Shown piece by piece: positions 22,801 through 37,800 of a DNA stretch of 64,000 bases. A model generated the notes under the pieces. That model saw only the letters and a program-made list of their open reading frames with translations. It had not been told where the DNA came from and did no database searches. Source of the DNA: Zerene cesonia (lineage: Eukaryota > Arthropoda > Insecta > Lepidoptera > Pieridae). Position numbers and translations under genes: made by a program. The stretch's first letter is position 1, and each line of letters starts with the position of its first letter. The DNA is taken from positions 2,976,001-3,040,000 of the forward strand of contig NC_052104.1 of NCBI RefSeq assembly GCF_012273895.1, in the 5' to 3' direction.

Positions 22801-25800
22801 ACTGAGTGAGAGCACAGATAACATAATAAAAAAAATCTACGTGCAAGTAAGAAAATTATTAATTCCTGGCAACCTCAATCTGGATAATAGAATAAACTCG
22901 TGAATATATATGTAAAGCCCGTATTTATTTAGGTTTCCGTGTGTTATAGACACAGACAATAATAATGTGTCATTTAAATTTGAGAAGTATGGGCCTGAAT
23001 AGTATGTATAGTTTTGAGGTCACTTTAATATTAATCAATATAATATATCCATCATTTAAATCAATATGAAATCCGTATATTCCATGCTTGGATATGATTA
23101 CTAATAAAAAATTAAACAAACAATTGCAATTCTAAAAATCGTAGAATCTTACAAGTATCTGACCAAAAAAAACTCCAATAAATTTACTCACTTTTTAACC
23201 GGCTGCGATTCCCGTGTCAAAATTTCCCCGGTATTCGGATCAAGCAGATACAACCACACGTTTGTGCCTTTCGAATCGCTTTCCAAACTCCCATTCTCAC
23301 CCAGATACAATCGTGGGGTCAGTTTCTCCAATCCGGCAACTAAACCGCTCTTCCCCTCGATTTCTGATAGAAGATTACGCGCTTGCGGAGTTGACATCGT
23401 GTCCACGTTCACATTGGACACTTCCAGAACAAATTGATTGTCTTTTTGGAGTAAATTTATCTGGAATTAATGTTCAAAGGTTAGTTAAGGATGGATAAGG
23501 AAATAATATCATCTATGATATTTAATAAATCTATCTCAACAACTTCATGATTGTATACATGAAATATATTTTATATTGCATGTTCAAATTTTTTATATGT
23601 ATCGCATTAACATCAATGTTAACAGCAATGCTTAATTAAATTCAAATATTGGATCAAAATGAAAACAAATCTATTTATTGTTTCAATATTTACCACAACG
23701 GAGGCTCTTGCAGTTTTGGAATCTTCAGATTTAGGATTATCTTTCGCCATCACATTGAACTTGAAAGGCAAGGCTTCTTTAGGAACATTCTCGAAGGTCT
23801 TAATATTACTAATGACACCTGTATCACTGTCTAATGAGAAATATTCGTCTGCAACTTTTGTCCACGCGTTCTTGCGATATTCGATTTTGCCATAATCACC
23901 GCTGTCTCTGTCTTTTGCCTGTAAAAATATAGAAAATCAAGATCAAGTGTAAAAATAATGTTTTTGCTTCACAAATCTGTAAATTATGGATAAGAATATG
24001 TAAAAAGGTAAGATTTCATACTAAAATAGTTAGTTATCTATCAGCATCAATATAGTGTAGATACGGCTTTATAAAAGCGTCCAAAATAAAATATTTAGAT
24101 AAAAATCAAGATCTTTCAAAAAACCAACCATAAAATCAAAGATAAGATAGAACTCCTTACCTTGACCTGTAGCACATTGGTATTCAAAGGCATATCCTTA
24201 GTGGCGATCGCGTAATACTTCTCTTTAGCCCCAACGATTGTAGACTGTTCATTGAAAATAAACACAGGCGCATTATCATTCACATCAGTTACATGGACAT
24301 TTATAACTGCCTTACTGCTTTCTGGGTTTATTCGACCCTGTATAGACTCTAGTTGGACTTCCAAAGAGTACTCTGTTATGTTTTCGTAGTCTATGGATGC
24401 GTTGAGGTGGATCGCACAGTCTCTTTCTTCTGTTAGTCTTACGTAAAAAACGCCTGGAAGATAAATTGTTCTATAAAACTATGAAATACAAAAAAGGAAA
24501 AATATTCCGAGCTGGATTTTTTGTCATATTTTCTTATACTATACTAGCTTTTATTTTAGCTTTTTTCATGAGGACGACGACCACGACAAGTGCGTTTGAA
24601 CAAACAAACACTTTATATTGCTAGTATAGATATATAGAAAATACATGATGAACCGATATTTAAATAATTAATTGAAATTCAAATTCTTGAATCGAAATTC
24701 AAGTAATTAACAAAGTTTATTATAAACATGTATGCTTGAAATAATAATTTATAATATTTAAACATTTGGTTAGCCTTTAATGAACTAATTTATATTGGAA
24801 TATGAGCACAATATAATTGATGCATAAAGTTAAATACTTAGGACACAAAGATGAGCAGATGGATAAGGAATACCAAGAACAGCACAAAAACATATGATAA
24901 CATTGAATACGTAGGTTGTCTAAAAAATTTTTTACCTTTACGTGGGACTGAAATAAAAATAAAGTGTATTTTCATATTACGAATTAAAAAACCATTGTTA
25001 ACTATTACTATTTTCTGTTAAAAAACATATCCACAAGGAAATATATTGGATTTTATTCAACTCAAAATATTAATCATAGATATAATAACACACTATGATA
25101 TAGAATATCATATAAATATTTTACCCTTGTGTGAAGAACTCGTAAGGAGACATTTGAGCGGCAAATCCTTTGAATGCTTGCCCTTATTCCAAATAGGTAA
25201 TGTACGTATTAAGGTACCATTCGGTGAATTTTCTGCCACGTGCTCTGTATAGGTTGTGTCGGCAAAGCCCAATCTTACCTAAAATAAGATTAATTGTTTT
25301 GGAAATTAATTATGTTTACAAAGGCTTTATTCATTTTGCTTTATGAATAAGTAGAAAATAAAATTCTACAGTACTTAGGTAGCTTTATGTGTATACAAAA
25401 TTTTAATTAACTGAGATGATTTTTTTTATTAAATGTTAATTAAGTTAATTTCTTTTGCCTATCACACTATCACACTGTTACACTAACACACTTTCACACT
25501 TATCACACTAATATTATTAATGTGAAAGTTTGTTTTTTTGGATGTTTGTCCGTCAATCACGCTGAAACTACTGAAGAGATTTTGTTGTAATTTGGTGTAC
25601 AGACAGGGTGAGTGCATTTGGTATGAGCTGACATGTGTGATAGGATATCATTATCCCGATTAAATTATCCCTTTGGGATAAAACAGGAATCTTGATATCC
25701 GGGCGGAGCCGGGACGAGCGTCTAGTTTTGAATACTTTTGTGGGTCAACCACATGTTTTAGTATAAAGGAACTTACATCAGGAGGTACTGTAGCTGAATG

Positions 25801-28800
25801 GCTGACATACACGGTGAGACTTGTAACTGACGATAGCACTGGATCTCCCTGATCGTAGGCTTGGACATCCACCTGAATAATTTAGTAAAATTTATATGAG
25901 GATTTAAGAACACAATATTTAAACAATTCCAAAGAAAATTTTTCTTTATAAATTGATAATTTTTAAAGAATTATATTGCACTTTTCATTACAAGTCGTAT
26001 AAAAACATACTTTCATTATAGAGCAAAACTCTTTAAAGGAAAGGAGTTTTGTAAAGTCTCCGAAAATCGGCGAATAAACAAATTTAAGAATAAACGAAAT
26101 AACGCATATTTTGAGGATATCAACTCTTCTTGTTTTAATTATATCGTAAGGTACATGCTTAAAATCTAAACTATCATTTAGAAAATCATCCGATACAAAG
26201 TGTAAGTAATTCCCTAACAAGAAAAATATCTAATAATCCTTAAACAGAAGAAAACACTCACAGTATATTCACTATCGGTTTCCTTCCTCAAATCGTCTCT
26301 TAGTCTAATGGCGCCAGTGTCAGGTTCTACATGGAAGTATATAGACGCTTTTCCCCTTCCCACTAAAGCGTATCTAATCCTGTTATTGGGTGGAGTAGCA
26401 TCTGAGTCCAATGCTACCACTGTTTCTACTAAAGACCCGATTGATGATGTGTCTTCGATGGTTACTGGTCGAGTTACGGATGTAAATATAGGCGTGTTGT
26501 CGTTTTTATCCTGAAATTTTAATGTTTTAGATTAGAATAAATTATGTTATGATGTTGGTTGGGAAAAATTATGGAATAAGAAAATTGAAAAGAAAATCCA
26601 GTCTATATGAAATTGGTTTGCTGGTGTAAACATTGGTAAGTTATGTGTCTTCGTTTACGTAAAATTATTGATTTTTAAAAGAGAAGAATTTCATTAAAGG
26701 AATTTATAGAGGACTAGCTGTCCGCCCCGGCTTCGGTCGTGGTACATTTATAGCCTTCCGCAATAAATGAGCTATCTAAAACTGAAAGAATTTTTCAAAA
26801 CGGAATAGTAGTTCCTGAGATAAGCGCGTTCAAACAAACTCTTCAGCTTTATAATATTTGTATAGATATAATTAAATTGTTGAGCGAAAGTGATTTCTTA
26901 GCACAAGCAAAACAGTTAATGCTCGATTTAAAAGTAATCGAATACCGTATTCCATAGTTAAGACTGAAAAAATTTTGACTAAAAATTATATTTTATATGG
27001 GTAAAATAACTTAAATAATGTAATAAATCCACTTACATCAACAATAACTTCCACAGTAGTAGTAGCTCCATTCCCTTCGCCATTATTCTCCTCTGTACCA
27101 ACAAGCAGCTCATGCCTTGCAATCATTTCTCTATCCAAAGCTTTCAGTGTGCGAATCATACCGGACTTTCGATCTATTGAAAATAATTCCGTATCACCTT
27201 TCAGTATTGTGTACGTTATTTCTGGCAGTGTGTCTGGGTCTTCAGCCTGAAATAAATAATAAATTTTATCTCATATAAATAAATCAGTCATAACTCTTGG
27301 TAATAAGATCCTTTTTTCAATGTATGTTAATCATAAAATAATAATTCTTATAACAATTAACAAGTTTGTTGTCAGAAGAATCATATATTTTTTCCAGCAA
27401 ATAAAAATATTGTCAGTGTCATATTACCAAGACCCTTCGCAACAAAGATGCCTGAGTGAAAAAAAAATAAGTGTGACTTGCGGGGGACATAATTCCACAC
27501 CTACCCACACTAAACACCAGAATATAAAGTACAAATTCTGTCTGAGCCGAAAAAGATGTACAACTTGAAAACACGAATACTCACATGAACCTTAACGACT
27601 GGATAATTAGGTGCATTTTCCGGTACGTGCACTGAATATAGTGCTTGAGTGAACACCGGTGCCTCGTCCGATACATCATCTACAAGAACTGTAACTGACG
27701 CAGTCCCCAGACGCTTGTCGATAGCGCCATCTGTTGCAGTCACTACGAACGCGTATTCCTGTAAATTATATAAAGGTATATTAGAATAGTGGTGGCTCAG
27801 TGGTGAGGACTTCCCTGAACCCTTGTCCATGAATCAAAAGTTCGACGACATGTGACATCTGCTACCCGCACTTGGCCAGCGTGGTGGGTTATGGCCTGAA
27901 ACCTCATAGGAGGCCTGTGTCCCAGCAGTGGGAACATATATGGGTTGATGATGATGATGATTTACACATATTATACTCAAATTTTCTTACTTATTGAACT
28001 ATTAAGAAAAAACATTTTGGCAATAAGATGTATGTTAAATTAAATGCGAACTTAAAATAATGAACATTTCTATAATTTAACTTACATACCTACTAGTTAA
28101 CAGCTGAGAAGTGGATTTTTTTTAAATCAGAATGTTTAACATAATGCAAATATACATAGGTAATACGAATTATGAAACTTGTCTACAAAATTATTATATT
28201 TTCACTAAAGCTAAGCCATCCAAAGGTCGATATAACTGCGTAAAGAAACCAAGAAATACATGTATAAAAAGCATTTTTTCATTACCTTAGTATCTTCATA
28301 GTCCAATTTCGTGCTAGTGGAGATCAACCCTGTAGCATTATCAATAGAAAAGGGAAGATTAGATGGTATTGTGTAACTGACTAGGGCATTCACACCCTCG
28401 TCTATATCAGTCGCATGGACGTAGCCGACCTGTTCCCTAGATAGACCTGAAATTATGAAAGTTGGCTTGAAGAAAATAATTGCAAAATTGCAGAGAGCAT
28501 AGTATATAATATAACATTAAAGTGTGCTGCTTCACTACATCGTATAAAACAAAGTCGCTTTCTCTGTCTGGCCCTATATGTTTCTATGTATGCTTCAATC
28601 TAAAAATACGCAACGGATTTTGATGTTTTTTTTTTATATATAGTGATTGAAGTCCTCTTGAATCAATCTTCCTAGGTTTATATGTATAGTAACATCTATA
28701 AACTACTAGTAAACGCGTGCGAAGCCGTGGGCGAAAGCTAGTAGTATGATAATTATAATATCCTTGAGTTGATTAGAATGATTAAAATTGTGCCGATTAT

Positions 28801-31800
28801 TTCGAATTGTAAAGAAAAATTAAATAAACAAAAACATCATATCTGGAAAATAAATGGTATTGCTCTTTGCGGGTAGTTTCTTGAAACACAACTTTAAGAA
28901 TAAAAAAAAATCGTATCTGAATCATTATGTAGCATAATTTTAAACATTTTCATCTAATGCATTTATGATATATTACCTTCTTTGACGTGGAATAAATATG
29001 AGTCCTCGTCGAATTTGGGGTTGTTATCATTGATATCAGTCACTTTAATGTTAACAGTGGCGGTTGTGGACAATCTCCCAGGGTCTTCTGCTCTCACCAT
29101 CTGTAATAGGGAAAGTGTTCAGTATAAATGATGCGTCTAATATATTTCATCACACATAAATACGAATATAGATAATATATGTTGGTATCATAATGAACTA
29201 GCGATCCGCCCCGGCTTCGCCCGTGGTACATATATAGCCTATAGCCTTTCTCAATACATGAGCTCTCTAACATTGAAAAAAATTTTCGAATCGGACCAGC
29301 AGTTCCTGAGGTTGGCGCGTACAAACAAACTCTTCAGCTTTATAATATTAGTGTAGATATGCAACTATTATATGGATGTCTACGCATGTAAGTTATGTGC
29401 AAGTCAGACGCAGCGGGACGGTCCATTGTAATGAATGCACAATAAATGTTAGTGCTCATTAACAAACTGTGTCATTAAATAGCCCAACAGATCACCTACA
29501 GTACACAATACAGTACCTAAATATACTACTACTAGATTTTGCCCGCGTCAAAAAACATCTAAAATCGGTTGAGTAGTTTAAAGATTTAAGCATACAAAGG
29601 GACATAGGGATAGAAAAAGCGAATTTGTTTTGTACTATGTAATGATTTCCTAGAAGGCTTCGAAGATTAGCAGTGTCTTTTTACATTATTTTCTTATTAA
29701 TGTGATATCTAAAAGTAATCATGTCAAGATGCCTCTTAGAAATTGTTTGATTATATTTTAATTATTAAAAATACAATTAAGGTTATTTTAATCATCATAA
29801 TTCAATTTAATTAATGACTAAATCTAGCTTAATTTTGCCAATAAAATACCTAATTATAAAAAAAAACTTACCAATTGATAACGAGTAAGAACCTCACGGT
29901 CCAAGCGTCGTATTACAGTGATAATGCCTGTGTTAGACCCGATGGCGAATTGGCGCAAGTCATTACCAGACACAATGGAATATGTCACAGGTTCGTTTTC
30001 TGGGTCTTTTGCCTGTAAATTAAAAAATATTTGCTATAGAGAAAAATATAAAGAGGTGTCTTTTTTTGAATTTTTATCTATACTTAAAATCCGAAAAAGT
30101 TACTCAGGGATAAACTAGCTGCACCCTGCGGTTTCACCCGCGTAAGTCTGTATCTCGTAGAAATATCGGGATTAAAAGTTGTCAATGTGTTATTCCAGTT
30201 GTCCAGCTATCTACGTACCAAATTTAATTGCAATCGGTTCAGTAGTTTTTGCGTGAAAGAGCAACAAACATACACATACAAATAATCACAAACTTTCACG
30301 TTTATAATATTAGTAGGACTATATAGTATTAATTCAGTTAATGAATATAAAAGTTTTATTTTTGTGGGCTTTATATTTGTGGACATTTGAAGTTACAATT
30401 ATTGGTCTGTGAAGAAGATTAATAACTATTCCTTTACAGTTATATTCAATAAATAATATTCAATATTTTAAAAGACGTTACTATTACGAACGTTATTATT
30501 TTTATTAGATTAAAAAAAACATTACATATGAACAAAAGAGTAACCTGAATTACTCAATACTATTATTGATTTACTAAGGGCAGGTATATATTAAACTTAT
30601 ATCAATCGTTTTAAGAATTTCTATAGTGCGATTCAGCAACCGTAAAATTTACAAATCACTAACATTAAATGAATAAATTATAAATCAGTTAAAAAGGTCT
30701 CTCACTCACAGTAACGGTAAAAACTGTGGAATATAACATTAAATTAATAAATCATAAATCGATTTAAAAAATACTCACAGTAACGGTGGTAACTGTGGAA
30801 TTAATAGCCGCCCCTTCAGACACGGGTGCATAATAGTCTCTCGATGAAAACACAGGAGGTCTAGTGTTAGGTCCAGGGGCTACCATCAGTTCTATGATGC
30901 CTTGAGAACTGAGGCCTTTTGAATCTGTGGCGCGGACCGTCACACTGTATTGTTCACCGGCTTGAAGGCGTCCGGTACTTGCTAAAATTAAATTTATGGT
31001 ATTAAATTTTTTTTCTTAGAATATTTTATCAATAGATTAAACCTCTTTGGTGTACACATTAATTATAAAAAAAACAACATCAAGTTACAAATATTGTGAA
31101 AAATTAAAAGAATAAAGTAAATAATGAAACCTCCGTGCTTACAACGTGTAAATATTTCTTTAAAACCATGCAAAAAAACGTGACATTCATGCAAAACACT
31201 AGTGATTAATTTATGTATATTTTAGATAACGTTACTATGGCGTCCATGACTGCATTTGTCTCATCTCTCTTATACGAACTGACAAAAAGAGTTAATTTGA
31301 TATTAAATAACTTTGTGAAGTAACATAAAATAATGCTTAACATACATAATTTGTTTATTAAATATATTTTCACTGTATGCATCAGGTATTTTTGACCAAC
31401 AGAAAACTGATTAGGAAATCCTTCACACTAATAGCAAATCATTAAAATTTCAAACATCTAAATTTGAAAGTAATATTCTCTTTCATAATTGGATCTTTTT
31501 CTTATCTCTAACAAAATACAGCCATTAAAAGACAGTGCCAGTGCAAAGTGCAACTCACATATAACTCCAGATGTGGGGTCAATAGTGAATTTATTCCCAC
31601 CGTTGTTAGAAACGTGATAAATGCTGTATGATATCCGTGCATTCTCACCCTCGTCTATATCCGTGGCTTCAACCTGAAATATTAACAATATACCCTTTGT
31701 AATTAAATGAATTCAATATTTTAGCTTAAACGGTGAAGGAAAACATCGTGAGGAAACCGGCATGTCCAAGAATTAAAAGTTCGACGACATGTGACATCTG

Positions 31801-34800
31801 CCAACCCGCACTTGGCCAGCGTGGTGGATTATGGCCTGAACCCTCATAGGAGGCCTGTGTCCCAGCAGTGGGAACATATATGGGCTGATGATGATGATGA
31901 TGAATATTTTAGTGTCTTAAATATAACATAATTAGGGCTAGAAAGTATATTTATTAATCCTTCCGATGAATATTATTTGATTCGTGTTAATAATTATTAC
32001 TATAATCTTTTTCTTTTCCATTAAGATGACATAAAATGTAATGAAACATTGTTTTAAGGAGGAAGCCACCGACAACCGAAACACAGTTCCCAACTAGTTC
32101 GGTAGTCAGTGAGTCATATAAAATATGTAATTACTTTATTTTATGTCAATAAACATTTTTTCATTTCATTTTCATTTCATATAAATATATAATATGTGAA
32201 AAAAAACTGTCTCTTATTTTATGAGCGTATATAATGTCCCATTATCCATTAAATTTACTGATAATAGAAAGAAACATGCAATTCTACTATAGCATAGGGT
32301 TTCCAGAAATTGTAAATACAATGAAAATTGATCTTGGAATTATGTACGTACCTTATAAACAGGAGCAGGCTCCAAACTAGCTGGAACGTTGATGGGTTGT
32401 GTTTTAGGAATCACAGGCGCATTGTCATTCTGGTCCAGGAAATATACCATAATCGAATAAGGCGCAGACGCAGCGCCTCCATTCGCTTCTCTTGCTACAA
32501 TCTGAAAATATAATTAATTATAACCTATAAGTTTTTGTTACAATAAACATTTTAAGTAAAGGACCAAGATTGACAAATACGTTAATGTCTAATCTATAGA
32601 TAATAATCTAATTGTATTAGAACATTTTTTGAACGCAATATCTCTCTCTGATTGTCCTCATTTAGAACTAGAAATTCAATCAAGTAGGGTATTAGAATCA
32701 AGAAATAAAAATTATAAAAAAAACAAATGACTCCTTATTATAACACTAGCTGCGCCCCGCGGTTTCACGTAATTCCGTAATTCCGTATCCCGTAGGAATA
32801 TCGGGATAAAAAGCCAATGTGTTATTCCAGTTGTCAAGCTATTTACGTACCAAATTTCATTGCAATCGGTTCAGTAGTTATTGCGAGAAAGAGTAACAAA
32901 CACACACATCCTCATAAACTTTCGAATTCATAATATTAGTAGGATAGGATAGGAAGTAGGATAGTAGGATTACTAGGATTTAATTTCGGTTACATTTTTA
33001 TCTCGACTAACAAATAACATCTCTTAGACATATAGAAAATATCTTAACACTTACCTAACACTTATAGAAACACAAGCGATATTTACCTGAACCCTCAAAT
33101 GACCAGTATTTGGTGGGTCTCTGTCAATATGTTCATCATTCACGATCAGATAGTTATCTTTGTCGATGTCAAAGAGGTTCGTAGTTAGTTCGAATGTGTA
33201 CTTTGGCACTGGATCTCCTGGACCCTAAAAAATATAAAAAACAATTTTAAAATATATCCTTTAACACATACTGAAAATTGTACCTCGTCTCGATATAAAT
33301 TCCTTGGATATTTGCTTTTTTGCGCAGCTTCGTACATTTAATTTTAAATTTTAGTAATTGAAGGGTTAAAAATTAAAGCCAGTAAAACCAGCTTAAAATT
33401 ATCATTTTCCACATATGATACACATTCCACAGATAATATATTCATCAGTTCTATCCTGGTTGACTATGATTCATCCTTATACACAACAATAACTAAAGTA
33501 GCATAAAGTATCATAATTAATCTCCTACAACCAGTAACCAAATGTCAGATACGGATACGGTATGGGTTATCAGTACGAATCACATTAGTTCCCTTATAGA
33601 TTCTCCTCTCCTCTTATCTGATTATGCGGACAGAAAAGGCGAGCTATCGTCCAGGAGTCTCCCTTTCATTGTCATAAAATTTATATTTATTTATACTAGC
33701 TGGCCCGGCAAACGCTGTTCTGCCTTACTCTTATAATTTAGGGGTATGAATAATAGATGTTGGCCAATTCTCAGACCTACCCAATATGCACTATGCATAC
33801 CCAATATGCAGTTACTAATATTGTGACACGAGAATTTAATACATACAGAGATGTAACGCAATATATATAACGTCTATTAACATAAAGCTAAGATCACTTA
33901 CCAAATCAGGATCAGACACGCTGAACCGTATCGGCTGATTATCAGTACCAATCACTTTAGTCCCCCTCAGCGAGTTCTCCTCTACTCTTCCCTCGTCTGA
34001 CGTGGCGGATACGACGGGCGGGCTCGCGTCCACCGGTCTCACGGTTATGGTCATCTTTGCTGTGGTGAACCGTTTGGCTTCGGATATCTCTTCCGCCTGG
34101 AATGGGTTGAGGCACACACATTATTAGAGGTTCATATTCGGACATCACTACACAGTATAAAACAAAGTGGCTTTATCTCTGCCTATGTCCCTATTTAAGC
34201 TTAAATCTTTAATAATACGCAAGGGATTTTGATGTTTTTTTTAAATAGATAGATGGGTTCAAGATGAAGATTTATATGTAAAACATCCATTAAACTACTC
34301 CAAATATAACGCGTGCAAAGCCGCGGGCAAAAGCTACTTTAATTATTTTGATGATTTTTTTAATGTTAATTAAGGAAAAAAAAATTACACTAGCGGTCCG
34401 TCCCGGCTTCGCCCGTGGTACTTATATGGCCTAAAGCCTTCCTCAATAAATGGGTTATCTAAAACTGAAAGAATTTTTCCAATCTGACCCTTTCCGGCCC
34501 GTTCAACTAAACAAACAAACTCTTCAGCTTTATAATAAATTATGATATTATAATAATATTTCTTAGTACAGTTCTCTTTCTCACTTTTTACCACAACTCA
34601 TCTTACCTTAATAACCAGCTGGAATTTCTTAGCTATACTAGTATCTACAGGTTGCAACTGCCTCACAGCGCCTGTATTTTCATCTATATCGAAGTAAGTG
34701 CTCCAAGAATCGGGCTCCCCACTCTCTATACTGTATTTTATTCTTGTGTTTAATGTATCCATATCAACGGCTTGGATTTTTTCTGGTTCTACTGTAAGGA

Positions 34801-37800
34801 TTCCAGCTAGAACACCACTATTTACCTAGAATGAAAGCATATTTACATTTGAGCTTTAAGACTCTAAAATGCAGTTCAATCAAGAGGTGAAATTATATAG
34901 TTTAGAAGGAGAAATAGAGAAGAAGGAGAATATTTCCAAGTTTTCTACCAATACGGAGCAAACTTTTAAGGCAATATGACATAAATCTTAATTTAGATAG
35001 AGAATAGAAGTGTCAAGTGAATTTCAGTAGGGGGCTGTATCTTACCATCAATAATCGTTTCCATTTTATTGCATGCAATAGCAAGAAACGAAACTTATCA
35101 ATAGATAAGTTTATAAACTATATAGAAGCAATATTAGGAAAATGTGTTAGGTTATCCTCATTTCTAAGGTCTACTTACAAAGCTGGAATACTCCGGGTTG
35201 ATACAGGCTCCTTCGTGTGAAGAGCAGCCCTTGTAAATAAACGACGGGTCTTGGTCATCGTCATCTTGCACGTTAACCGTCAGTGTGGTCGTACTGGACA
35301 TACGCCGCTTGGTGTCACGGGCACGATCCTAGAAATTTATTGTTACTTATTAATATGTGATACGACGTTAATGTGAACTCTTTGGGAACTTAAAAAAAAT
35401 TCTGTCTGTTTTGAACCAATGACAAATTACTTGGAAGGATATTAAAAAAAAAAACTAGACGTGAATTCATGATTTTTATAGGAGATATGTGTGTGAGTTT
35501 CGAATAAACTGATTCTGTCACTGTAAATTAATAAGATTAACTAATAAAACCTTTAATAATCAACTGGGAATACACAAAGATTGAGAAAAAACAAAATATT
35601 AACCAATATTTAATATTTTGATAGAAAAATATGTGTATTTTTAATACTAAATACTACTACTACTACTATACTAGTACTAACCAATAAATTAGACTATTGC
35701 AATGGTAATGTAGACACATCATACATAAAAGTTTTATGTATTTCCATTAGATTCAAGTTACAACTTTAGAATGCTACCTACACATAAGTAAATCATACAA
35801 AGCGAGTAAACCGTACTTACAGAAGCAACAATAGTGACTAGATACTTCTGAGTTCGCTCGTAATCCAGCGTTCGGTTGACTGTTATTTGTCCCTGGTGGG
35901 GTATGGGTATAGCGAAGAATCCATAACCATCCGCTGCATTGGATTCTTCTATAGTTTTATTATCCCCTGGTACAATAAAATACTCGGCCAGGCCATTCAC
36001 ACCCGCATCTATGTCTACCGCTCGAATCTTATCAAATATTGTCGTGCCTAGAGGAACAAGCTGAAAAAGTACAAATATATATATATTGTGGTTTTTGTTT
36101 CAAGTGTTTTATTGCAGACATAAAAATTAAACAAGCTTCTAAATCACTTAAAATTTTTGCACACAATAGCGAAAACTTACTCAAAATGATAATGTCCTAA
36201 CGCAGACGTTTTATATTTTAGCCTATATTGAAGTTAAGATATTGTCATCATTAAAGTATGCTGTAATATAGTTGAGAGTAGCCAAAACTTACTTCAGACA
36301 CGCTTGTTTCATAAGGAGTCCCTTGGAAAATCGGCGCATTGTCGTTAATATCAGACACTCGTACTATCACAGGTATTGTTCGACGCTTTTTGGTCGATTT
36401 GACTTGACACACCAACTGTAACATAAGCAAAAAAACATTTATATTACAAATTGTATTCAAGAAGAAACCTATTAGATAAAATAATTGAAAGCGAAAAAAA
36501 ATTACATAAGGAAACATATTAAAGTTTAAGGTTGAATCATTTACGATTCAGTCAGTTTGATAACGATTATTTTCTTACCTATTGTTATACCTATTCCTCG
36601 AACACTTTAAAATTTCCTTTATTTTAATTAACTACAAAGGACCTTTACGTCGCGTATTATGTTCTTAGCTCGATAGAAATGCTACATCATAATTAAAGTA
36701 TTGCTCCAGTGTAATATAAATCGTAATTAACACACGTACCTTCGGGCGTTAATTTAAATTAGTTTGAGATACACTCGCGGCTCGATAGGCAATTTAGAAT
36801 ATTTTACTATGTAGGTAATAGATTTAATCGACAAATTTATAACTTGTAATATGTATTTATTAGCAGGTAATAAAAAGGTGTTATTGAATCTAGTTTTGTG
36901 TTAATAAAGAAGATTATAATTGAACATTTATTTTGTGTTTGAACAACTGACTAATGAATGGAAATAAATAGACTGTACTATTAACTTATTAATCGTTAGA
37001 ATATCACTTAAAAATAATTAATTATTTGAAAGAAACCTAATTTATATGTATTTGTTAACACGTAAATGTGTTCTATGAATTCACTAAACATGCGATACCA
37101 CGCTAGAATCTTAATACTCGTAGGTATCACATTTTGTAATGTATTAAAATTACTTTATATCAATAAATACCTTATTAACTATATTTCGTACTAGCTGTGC
37201 CTCGCGGTTTCACCCGCGTAAGTCCGTATCCCGTAGGAATTTCGGAATAAAAAGTTGCCTATATGTTATTCCAGTTATCCAGCTGTCTACGTACCAAATT
37301 TCATTGCAATTGGTTCAGTAGTTTTTACGTGAAAGAGTAACAAACATCCATACATCCATACAAACTTTCGCATTTATAATATTAATAGGATATATGCATC
37401 TACTTCAAAATATCAGTTATCTACGTGATATAAAGGTATTTACATTTGCTAACTTGTTCGACTAGTCCTCGTCTCCTCTCCATACAAAATGAACTCTTAA
37501 AGCTTGAGAAAGATCCCACAAGTAACTCTGTCCTGATTATTTAGATGACTCTATGAGGCCATAACATTATACCTGATTATTTATATTGGATTGATATTTA
37601 GACCCGATTAATGATTATATTGTTTACCACTAAATCGTGTGAATAAAGAATTATTTTATAATGATTGCTTCCCGCATCTTCACCTACCTAACCCCAAACC
37701 ACTTACCAAATACCCACAAACCTCAACCGTGGTTTAGTCCACGCGGTCAATCCATGGTACAAAATTCACACCCAATTTATACCCTTGGAAGTAGTGGCTA

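Noticed and set aside
22484..22903. 139-codon plus-strand open frame, Ala/Ser-rich at its start
   Set aside because: It is antisense to the GC-rich transmembrane exon of the cadherin, which has good splice sites and phase.
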